Position numbers and translations under genes: made by a program. A stretch of 24,561 nucleotides of DNA from Stramenopiles sp. TOSAG23-2 (lineage: Eukaryota > Sar). The notes under the pieces were generated by a model, which saw nothing but the letters and a program-made list of their open reading frames with translations, was not told where the DNA came from and searched no databases. Below are positions 8,629-15,699 of the stretch, one piece after another; the first letter of the stretch is position 1, and every line of letters begins with the position of its first letter. The DNA lies in the NCBI GenBank assembly GCA_900128395.1, contig LT649463.1, positions 1-24,561 of the forward strand, in the 5' to 3' direction.

Positions 8629-9369
8629 TTTTTAATTTTTTTAAAAAATATATGGTATATATATATATTCGAACCCACTATATGATATACTTATGAAAAT
8701 AATGCACAAAAGTCAAATTAAAAGACACACAAATACAATTTCTCTTGATATATATATATATATATATTATAGACTATATATATTGTATATCGTACACGTT
8801 CAATATTTATGACTATCTATTATTCTATACATTTGTGATTCATTATTTTTATTATTCTTAGTCGTCATTTTTTTATTATATATTGTTGACTGTGATCTTC
8901 CACACACCAGCACACAACAGCATGATGCCTGCCCAGCCTGGAGCCTGGATGCATACAAGCAAAACCCTTAATTCTAGATTAATCTCCCAGCTCTCTCTAG
9001 GCTCTCTGGATTCTATAAATCGCAAATCCCTTAAAAATCCCTCAAGTAGAACAATCAGCCTCATCATCAGGTCATCAGCACATCAAATTAACATTAAATA
9101 TACACATCATTTTAGTACTATAATACGTACACTACCACGTATGTACTGCTAATAGAAGTGAAAAAAAAAGGTAGCACACGCCGGTATAGGTAGATTATCC
9201 GTTTTCAATATTGCACTATTATGTACATTATTATTTTGTTTTATTATGTGTGTGCATATAAATTTAAAGATAGATTTCAGATGATGCTAACATATATACC
9301 TCTATAGTAGTACTAGTAGTAGTCGTCTTCGTCGATGTAAAACAGATATTTATTATTTAATAACACGAC
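8629..9369. other. Divergent 5'-5' intergenic region
   Basis: 741 bases, the longest gap between divergent starts here. A (TA)n run lies at 8748-8767. The centre (about 8890-9160) is much less AT-rich than its flanks and contains CCTGCCCAGCCTGGAGCCTGGATG-like sequence, yet encodes no convincing protein on either strand. A GTAGTAGTCGTC stretch lies shortly upstream of the plus-strand ATG. It is probably a bidirectional promoter zone. Confidence 0.5.
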
Positions 9370-11214
9370 ATGTATTATCTATCGGAAAATGATTTGCAAA
9401 TCATGCAGAATGAAAAACAGATGAAAAAAGATAAATATGATAATCATATGAGGACGGAAGAGGAAATTAAACTTACTACTCCAGATGGTGGGGTTATAGA
9501 CTTATTGAATGAAGTGCAGCGCATACGACAAAACAGATTTCATTACTTACAAAATAATTTTTTCGAGCATGAGCAAGAGTTGAAGCATTTACTGGATCCG
9601 AATACAGGAAGAATTCAAGCGCAATTGGACTATGATAGAAATAAACTTATGATTGATTTAATACCAATTGATACAAATGATAATATGAATGAAAGAATGC
9701 TACGAGAAAGGTTTCGTCAAAGTGAAAAACGAGACCATACATATCGCAACAACAACAACAACAACAACAATAATGATAACTATGTAACAAGTAATAACAA
9801 TCGAGGAAGGAATGATGATTATCCACGGGTAGCTGCTTCAAAACAACAAGATATTTATTTTCAATATGCAGCACCGCAAAATAGATACACCGAATTACTT
9901 CAAAAAGAAATAAATGAAAAAAATCGTCAGTTAAATTATAATGATAATAATAAAAATGTAAATAATATAAATAATAACCCATTCTTTGCAACAACAACAA
10001 GAAGAGTTGGTGTGAATAATAATAATAATAACAACAACAACAACAACATGTCATATTTAGATAGAGATAATCTTCAAACAGATGGAAATAAGAATAGTAA
10101 TCATATTGATAATGATTATCAAAAATTTACCTATTCATTTGGTAAACATCATAAGAAATCAATATTGGATCCAACACAAACATATAATTTTAAAAATCCC
10201 AGAAGTAAAGGAGCGAAAAAAAAACATTATTTAAATAAGATGAAATCTAACAGGGAAAAAATCAATAAGTTGAGAATGAATACAATAAATAATAATAAGA
10301 ACAATAGGGCTTCATTTCTTGAAAGTAAAAGAAGAAATTTCTTAGATAGTGATGATAGTGATGATTTATATTCTTCAGATAGTGCATCGTTAACATCATT
10401 CTCGTCAAGTTCATCTTCGTCATCATCATCAGATTCTGATAGTAATAGCGATGAAGAAGATGAAAGTAAAACATCAGGTAATACTACGGAGAAGAAGAAG
10501 AAAAAGAAGAAAAAAAAGAAGAAGAAGAGAAAGAGTAAGGGAAAATATCATCATGGACATAGAAGTAAAAGTCCTTCTAATGATTTAAATACATCGCATC
10601 GTCGTAATAATAACAAGGATAGTCTTTTGAATCGAAAGAAAAAGAAAAAGAAAGGATATACTGAAATATTACGTGAACGACGTGGTGGCCCAATTATAAC
10701 AGAAGATGAAGAAGATGATGAAACAGATGAGGGTATTTATATGTATAAACAATGTGCTTTGGTGCATGAAGATGGAGGTGATACACGTATTGTATCCATC
10801 TATGATGGATTAACAACATATTATATAAATGAATGGAAAACTATTGAACCGGAAAGAGAAAACCATAAAGGTTTTTATGTATACTCAATGAAAGAGGAAG
10901 CACTAAGAGCAATATTTCCAAGAAACTCCAGATTAAAAGAAAATCCACGAGTATTATTAAAAGTATTAGTACCACATGATAGTATCGACCATATTGACCG
11001 TGATATCTATGTGTGTACTCGTTTAAAACCGAAGAAAATTTGGGATATATGTTTAGATGATGAAGATGATCAAAGTCAATTTAGTGGTAGAGGTTTATAT
11101 GGTGGCATATTTCATAAAAGTCGTAGCAATACTACGTATGATTCATTCGGTGCTACAAAGGGAGTAAAAAAATGGAAAATAGTGGAATGGAATCATTCTG
11201 GTATTTGGAAATAA
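9370..11214 (+). CDS. Large low-complexity (poly-Asn, poly-Ser, poly-Lys) protein with an ordered C-terminal region, function unknown
   Basis: A 614-residue protein that I do not recognise. Residues 1-115 are charged and helical and look ordered (LLNEVQRIRQNRFHYLQNN). Residues 120-280 hold several Asn runs. Residues 330-360 are a Ser/Asp/Glu run and about 373-390 a Lys run, followed by His- and Arg-rich sequence. The final part, about residue 430 to the end, is of normal composition and rich in aromatic residues: YKQCALVHEDGG, IVSIYDGLTTYYINEWKTIEP, FYVYSMKEEALRAIFP, LKVLVPHDSIDHID. It looks like a globular beta-rich domain. The acidic Ser run followed by a Lys run resembles nuclear or nucleolar proteins, but that is weak inference. 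No signal peptide or membrane span is seen. The long unbroken frame and coherent ends make the gene real. Confidence 0.8.
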   Translation: MYYLSENDLQIMQNEKQMKKDKYDNHMRTEEEIKLTTPDGGVIDLLNEVQRIRQNRFHYLQNNFFEHEQELKHLLDPNTGRIQAQLDYDRNKLMIDLIPIDTNDNMNERMLRERFRQSEKRDHTYRNNNNNNNNNDNYVTSNNNRGRNDDYPRVAASKQQDIYFQYAAPQNRYTELLQKEINEKNRQLNYNDNNKNVNNINNNPFFATTTRRVGVNNNNNNNNNNNMSYLDRDNLQTDGNKNSNHIDNDYQKFTYSFGKHHKKSILDPTQTYNFKNPRSKGAKKKHYLNKMKSNREKINKLRMNTINNNKNNRASFLESKRRNFLDSDDSDDLYSSDSASLTSFSSSSSSSSSSDSDSNSDEEDESKTSGNTTEKKKKKKKKKKKKRKSKGKYHHGHRSKSPSNDLNTSHRRNNNKDSLLNRKKKKKKGYTEILRERRGGPIITEDEEDDETDEGIYMYKQCALVHEDGGDTRIVSIYDGLTTYYINEWKTIEPERENHKGFYVYSMKEEALRAIFPRNSRLKENPRVLLKVLVPHDSIDHIDRDIYVCTRLKPKKIWDICLDDEDDQSQFSGRGLYGGIFHKSRSNTTYDSFGATKGVKKWKIVEWNHSGIWK

Positions 11215-11359
11215 AATAATATGATACGTATGCATATGCATACGAACGTAAATAATTAACGGCGTACACTCTCACATACTTCTCGTATAAATATATATTA
11301 TATAATATGCATATATACATATATTATACGAACGTAGATGATGGAAATAATTTTAATTT
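11215..11359. repeat. Palindromic 3'-3' spacer
   Basis: Between two converging stop codons lies an 18-base perfect palindrome, CGTATGCATATGCATACG (11227-11244), and a second inverted pair CGTATAA (11284-11290) / TTATACG (11324-11330) with an AT-rich interior. The word TACGAACGTA occurs twice (about 11241 and 11327). It may help transcription end in both directions; this is inference. Confidence 0.55.
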
Positions 11360-12286
11360 TTATACATTACCTTTTGCCAATTGTTGCTTATAAAATTCTG
11401 CCGCAAATTTAAATAATTCCGGTCCATCAAGCTTATTTCCTGGGTCACCTCCTCCTCCTTGCTGATTTACTCCTGCAAGTAATTGTTGTTGTTGTTGTTG
11501 ATTCATATGTTGTAATCCTGTTAATTGTGTACCTTGTTTTGTCATTGGACAATCAACAATTCTAAATCCACTGATTTGTAAATGCCCAGATGGAACTAAT
11601 GGATTAACAACAGGCCCACGATTTTCACAATCAATAAGTGCTTCTTTATCAACTGCAGAAATTAAATCAATACTTTTACCTTCAAAATTTAACAAAAAAT
11701 TGCCTGGGCCATGATAACGTCCTGGTTGTACATAAATTTTTGCATGATCTGCTGCACGATTAATAGCTTGTTGTACGCTACCACATGGCCTATTTGGTTT
11801 TCCACAACTTTCTACCAGCGATCCAAATTCAGCAACATAAACCACGTTCAAACGAGCACGTTTCTTTTTCGGCAATTTACGCAGTTTTTCACTCAGTTTT
11901 GGCTCTCTTGTATCGATTATAACATGCATTGGACTCTTATTTATATCACTATCAACAGGTTTTAACCATTGGTTTTCATTTGTTTTTGTGTTTACATAAT
12001 AATATTCTCCAACATCTTCTGAATATAGACGTTTCCAACCATGTGGCAAGCCATTGCTGTCACTATTGCACTTTTCATATGGATATGTCCAAGTAGTTTC
12101 TTTTGTCTTTGCATTGTAATAATATGCTCTCTCTTCTTCATCTGAATAATATTCAAACCATCCTTCCCGTAAATTATTTTCACCACTACAATTAATATTA
12201 TTACTACTTCCATTGACATTGTGACTATGTAGCAATAGTACAATAAATGCAACGATGCATATTATTGCATATGAACTTGACTTCAT
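11360..12286 (-). CDS. Secreted protein with two WW domains and a beta-helix-like region
   Basis: A 308-residue protein. Residues 1-26 are a signal peptide (hydrophobic IICIVAFIVLLL core, likely cut after NVNG). WW domain 1 spans about 39-70 (W43, the aromatic cluster AYYYN, W66, P69) and WW domain 2 about 82-111 (W84, EYYYVN, W107, P110). Both keep the two Trp and the Pro that define WW domains, which bind proline-rich peptides. Residues 145-245 resemble a right-handed parallel beta-helix of the pectin-lyase-like fold: SCGKPNRPCGSVQQAINRA, IYVQPGRYHG, IDLISAVDKEALIDC, LQISGFRIVDC. A Gln run lies near 264-269. WW domains are normally intracellular, so a secreted pair is odd. The leader is a near copy of the one before the gene at 2362, suggesting co-expression. 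It is not a recognised enzyme; no catalytic residues can be assigned. Confidence 0.85.
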   Translation of the reverse strand: MKSSSYAIICIVAFIVLLLHSHNVNGSSNNINCSGENNLREGWFEYYSDEEERAYYYNAKTKETTWTYPYEKCNSDSNGLPHGWKRLYSEDVGEYYYVNTKTNENQWLKPVDSDINKSPMHVIIDTREPKLSEKLRKLPKKKRARLNVVYVAEFGSLVESCGKPNRPCGSVQQAINRAADHAKIYVQPGRYHGPGNFLLNFEGKSIDLISAVDKEALIDCENRGPVVNPLVPSGHLQISGFRIVDCPMTKQGTQLTGLQHMNQQQQQQLLAGVNQQGGGGDPGNKLDGPELFKFAAEFYKQQLAKGNV

Positions 12287-12426
12287 ATTTTATATCTACC
12301 TCCTCTGTTATTGCTAACAAATATATATATATAATAATAATATTGGTTATACCACATATATATATGTACAATGTATTGTATGTTTATCTACACGTATGAA
12401 CTACACGTACATCTATTTATATTTTA
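12287..12426 (-). promoter_or_regulatory. Duplicated promoter/5' leader cassette, copy 2
   Basis: Read on the minus strand, this 140-base segment ends at the ATG of the secreted WW gene and nearly repeats 2232-2361. The TACGTGTAG pair lies at 12409-12401 and 12396-12388. Compared with copy 1 it has a few extra bases in the TA runs. Outside the block (beyond 12426) and beyond the first few codons the two loci are unrelated. The copies form an inverted pair about 10 kb apart, both directing transcription inward. Confidence 0.75.
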
Positions 12427-12674
12427 TATCTTTTTTCAATTTTGACATTTTTTTATTAAATTTTGATGCAATAAAATATAATGGCACACTATTGTATTTT
12501 TTAATGTAAAAATGAACAAATAAAATCACATAAAATCTACATAGTATATTGTACTTATTAGTATATATACACACGAATGTAAATAAAAAAAAAGTGTGTG
12601 GAAGACCAGATTTTGGATTTTGAACGATGTATAATAAGGTTTTCGGCATGATTTTTGAGAACGGCAATAACATT

Positions 12675-12697
12675 ATTCACTATGGGGGAAATATTAT
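12675..12697 (+). repeat. 23-bp direct repeat, copy A (upstream of OPA3)
   Basis: ATTCACTATGGGGGAAATATTAT is identical at 12675-12697 and 12733-12755 (58 bases start to start). Its GGGGG core stands out in AT-rich surroundings. It lies 188-210 bases upstream of the OPA3 ATG, so it may be a transcription factor site or the remnant of a small insertion; the sequence does not decide. Confidence 0.7.
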
Positions 12698-12732
12698 TAT
12701 ATACATACATTTACATTTTTAACAATATTCTA

Positions 12733-12755
12733 ATTCACTATGGGGGAAATATTAT
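12733..12755 (+). repeat. 23-bp direct repeat, copy B (upstream of OPA3)
   Basis: The second identical copy of the element at 12675-12697. It ends 129 bases before the OPA3 ATG. Confidence 0.7.
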
Positions 12756-12818
12756 ATTATATATAAAATTTAATAGACACTTTAACTTAACCATATATTT
12801 TGTTCTAAAATAGCCTTT

Positions 12819-12837
12819 GTACTGGCGTAGCCAGTAC
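12819..12837. promoter_or_regulatory. Perfect 8-bp hairpin upstream of OPA3
   Basis: GTACTGGC and GCCAGTAC flank a 3-base spacer GTA, followed at once by a CCCCCC run. The position, 47 bases before the OPA3 ATG, suggests an operator-like or 5' UTR element. Its function is unknown. Confidence 0.45.
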
Positions 12838-12884
12838 TCCCCCCTAGTACGCACCTATAATAATAATATATTGTATTATTGACG

Positions 12885-13418
12885 ATGGCTTTTGCTGTAA
12901 AATTAGGTATATTAGTCATTAAAGCTGTTACAAAACCATTTGCGAAAAAAATTAAAAATACAAAAGATAAAGATTTACAACGTTTGTGTATAAATGTAGG
13001 TCAATTTCAAAATAAATATATGACATTAGTGAATTTACGAATGTCCGGAATAAAAGCTAAAAAGGTAAAACCTCTGACTGATGAAAAAGCATTAAGTCTT
13101 GGTTCGGAAATTGTATCAGAAGGCACTATATTAGGTGTTAGTGGAACGTTGTTAGCATTAGAATATTGGCGACGCGATGTAACAGCTGAAAAAAAAAAGA
13201 AGAACTTGCAAAAAGAAAAAAATGAACGTAGAAAGAAAAAATTATTGGATTTAGAAGCTAAATTTCAACCTTTGTATGAAAAAATGGAACAACTTGAAAA
13301 TGAAATAAAAGAATTAAAATTAAAAGAAGAAGAAAGAAACAATAATAATAAGAAACAGCCGACAAACATAAATAATTCATCATGGTGGACATCATGGTTA
13401 GTTTTTGAAAGAGGATGA
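12885..13418 (+). CDS. OPA3: OPA3-family mitochondrial protein
   Basis: A 177-residue protein matching the OPA3 family along its length. The N-terminal hydrophobic/basic segment KLGILVIKAVTKPFAKKIKN parallels the human mitochondrial-targeting region. The diagnostic core KPLTDEKALSLGSEIVSEGTI...GTLLALEYWRR (about residues 62-97) parallels human [21 protein letters not shown]...LVLEYWRH. A Lys/Glu-rich coiled coil follows at about 103-158, with an Asn/Lys tail. In animals OPA3 is a mitochondrial membrane protein linked to optic atrophy and lipid/morphology control, and its biochemical activity is unsettled. The ATG at 12885 is used because the frame runs upstream only through non-ATG codons (TTG, ACG) to a stop. 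It diverges from the secreted WW gene and converges on HCCS. Confidence 0.92.
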   Translation: MAFAVKLGILVIKAVTKPFAKKIKNTKDKDLQRLCINVGQFQNKYMTLVNLRMSGIKAKKVKPLTDEKALSLGSEIVSEGTILGVSGTLLALEYWRRDVTAEKKKKNLQKEKNERRKKKLLDLEAKFQPLYEKMEQLENEIKELKLKEEERNNNNKKQPTNINNSSWWTSWLVFERG

Positions 13419-13832
13419 TAGTAATATTAGTATACTTACGTCTTGTATATATTCACACAATGTAAAAACACAGAGAGAAAAAATAAAAAAACAAAATGCC
13501 ACACATGCACCTGAAAAATAAAACACAAATTGTTTCGACAACAACTCGATTAAACTTTAAATATGATATTATAGTTAAGTGCTTGATAATGCACTCATGC
13601 CAGCACGATATTTAAAATAATATTTTAAAAAATATGGGAAAAATATATATTGATACCTGAAAAATAAAAATTTCATTTTTACACATACTTCGTACCCCGT
13701 GTGTGTTATTATCATAGTAATAACACACGCACACACTTCTCTCCAGGATCATGTCTCTTCTTCCACAGACCATCATTTACATATCCCCCACATATATACG
13801 TATTATATGTACTTCTCGTATATATACACATT
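13419..13832. other. Convergent 3'-3' intergenic region
   Basis: 414 bases, AT-rich, with AATAAA-like words soon after the OPA3 stop. The phrase ACCTGAAAAATAAAA occurs twice (about 13510 and 13658). A short inverted repeat GTGTGTTATTA/TAATAACACAC lies at about 13699-13729. No gene is supported. Confidence 0.45.
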
Positions 13833-14975
13833 TTACATGGTTGCTTTTTTTTGAAAGTCTGCAATACTATTCATCATGACTTCATATGTTTCTTCATTTG
13901 GATCATTTTCAAATTTCTTTGCTGTTTTTGGTGTAACAATTTTTCCAAAACATAAATCCATTGCTAATTGTGCTTTTTCACATTCATCTTCTGATTGACA
14001 ATTTTGTAATTGCATTGCTGGCTTTTCACATTTTGTTTTAAGTAGTTGTATCGTATTAAATACATCGTTTGAAGATAATTCTGGTCCAACTGTTTTAATT
14101 TCGCTATTACTATTTTTATCTTTATTATCATTATTTTCATCAGACATGAAAAACATTTTTGCACGATCAACGATACTACCAAATGAATCCAACGCTGGTC
14201 TTGTAACCATTGTAATAGATTTAATATCTGTATTTGATCTTAAATGCGGTACTTTGGTATCATTAATACTTTCATCATGATAATAATCAATAATGTAACG
14301 TACTTTCTTTCCACAACGGTCTATCGTCCAATCGTGACGATCAAATGGCTCTTGTCCATATACCAATTTTCTAAATTGTGCCATTGGACTTAATTCATCT
14401 GGACGTCCAATAAATCGTAATAATTTTGGATCTGGACATTCATCACAATGAAATGTTTTTTCCCATTTCATCACTTGTTTCCACGTCCTTTCATTCATAT
14501 TATTATGTATCGCAACAATCGTTTCAACATCATCCTCATCAACACCTTCCCCTTTGCCTTTTCTATTCAATGCATTGTAAAACATTTGCGGCGATGGATA
14601 TGTCCATGTATCATCATCTGTTCCACCTTTTGGAATCGATGATTTTACACGTGAAGTTTCAATAGGTCTTCTTTGTCCTTCACGTGGTAATTGATTTGGA
14701 TTTGCAGGCATATTATTTTTAGGATCAATAGGTTGGCTATACACATTAAACAATGTCGATCCTTTTTTCACTGGGCATTTTGATTCCGTTGATTTGTTAC
14801 TATTTGTTGTAGTATTACTATTTTTCGTATCATCATTGTTCTTATTTCCATTCTCTTCTTTTTTCTTTTTAATAACAGGACAAAATGAAGCTAAACCACT
14901 GTTACTACTATTACTATTATTGTCTTTATTTTCATATGATTTATATGCTTCAACACGCATACTTATATTTCCCAT
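13833..14975 (-). CDS. HCCS: Holocytochrome c synthase with C-terminal twin CX9C (CHCH-like) domain
   Basis: A 380-residue protein. HCCS attaches heme to cytochrome c in the mitochondrial intermembrane space (System III). Two Cys-Pro heme-regulatory-type motifs are present (C32-P33, C67-P68). The core at about 115-275 carries IHNNMNERTWKQVMKWE, with H157 equivalent to the human heme-ligand His154. FDRHDWTIDRCGKKVRYIIDYY (His214) and VTRPALDS also match human HCCS closely. Beyond the usual end there are about 105 more residues. They hold C316-x9-C326-x5-C332-x9-C342 in predicted helices, the pattern of Mia40-imported twin CX9C proteins. The stop codon is after this part, with no stop or frameshift between, so it is one polypeptide. 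A second Asn/Ser/Lys-rich insert separates the N-terminal CP motifs. It converges on OPA3, another mitochondrial gene. Confidence 0.95.
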   Translation of the reverse strand: MGNISMRVEAYKSYENKDNNSNSSNSGLASFCPVIKKKKEENGNKNNDDTKNSNTTTNSNKSTESKCPVKKGSTLFNVYSQPIDPKNNMPANPNQLPREGQRRPIETSRVKSSIPKGGTDDDTWTYPSPQMFYNALNRKGKGEGVDEDDVETIVAIHNNMNERTWKQVMKWEKTFHCDECPDPKLLRFIGRPDELSPMAQFRKLVYGQEPFDRHDWTIDRCGKKVRYIIDYYHDESINDTKVPHLRSNTDIKSITMVTRPALDSFGSIVDRAKMFFMSDENNDNKDKNSNSEIKTVGPELSSNDVFNTIQLLKTKCEKPAMQLQNCQSEDECEKAQLAMDLCFGKIVTPKTAKKFENDPNEETYEVMMNSIADFQKKATM

Positions 14976-15699
14976 GATGATGATGATGCTGTTGGTTTAA
15001 TTTCTTTATTGTTGTTGTTATAAATAAAAATCTTGTATATGTATGTATATTGAAATGATATGGTTCTTTGTTCTTTTTGACACAATGATATGTTTCTACT
15101 ATTCTTTCTGCTTTTATGTTTTTGTTCGATCATTATTGGATATATATAGTCTAACGTTTATCACAGGCCCGGCACCAGAAATTTGTGTGTCATTTCCACG
15201 TATATAGAAGCTCGATTGTTGAGAGGGCACGGAATTAGCAGCAGCAGCTTTATAGCTTCAGCTGGAATTATGTGGAATATAATAGAATTGCACAATTAGA
15301 ATGGATTTCTCTCTGATTTCGCCAGAGAGAATTTCGCTGCCGCTCATAATTTAAGGTGTGGTATATAGCTAAAGTACACAAGTATAAGAATAGTATACTT
15401 AAACTTACAAATCAAAAACCATGAGCTAATACGTATGTGATGATGAGAGTCTGAAAATCTGAAAATCAATGGTGGTGGTGGTATATTGATCAAATGAGGA
15501 AGAATAATTGTGTCATCACGAACCATCAAACTGTACTTGACATGAGTGAAGAATGCAAAACACAGAGAGTGTGGTACAATAATATCAACAACAGCAATTT
15601 TATAATATCAAGAAGATAGAAAGTAATATTGACAACTTAAAAACACACAGACTGCAACCTGTCTACATATACATACAAAAATAAATACACATTCACATA
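14976..15699. other. Divergent 5'-5' intergenic region
   Basis: 724 bases between HCCS and GRWD1 starts. The middle (about 15160-15350) is less AT-rich and contains a 9-bp inverted repeat TTCTCTCTG/CAGAGAGAA at 15307-15331. A (CAT)n stretch precedes HCCS on its own strand. No coding region is supported. It likely holds promoters for both genes. Confidence 0.5.

Larger units (their letters stand above)
12427..12884. other. Divergent 5'-5' intergenic region upstream of OPA3
   Basis: 458 bases beyond the cassette. It contains two identical 23-base direct repeats and a perfect hairpin, annotated separately, close to the OPA3 start. The rest is AT-rich with no supported gene. Confidence 0.5.

Noticed and set aside
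8655-8680. Minus-strand GGTTCGAAT resembling a tRNA B box
   Set aside because: The flanking bases cannot form a T stem and no acceptor, D or anticodon arms are found; the surroundings are TA repeats.
8883-9152. 89-codon plus-strand frame in the GC-richer centre of the 8629-9369 gap
   Set aside because: Composition is not protein-like, no motif is seen, and the position fits a shared promoter zone.
9647-10054. Minus-strand Cys/Tyr-rich frame opposite the poly-Asn gene
   Set aside because: The Cys and Tyr runs are the complement of AAC/AAT repeat codons, not a Cys-rich protein.
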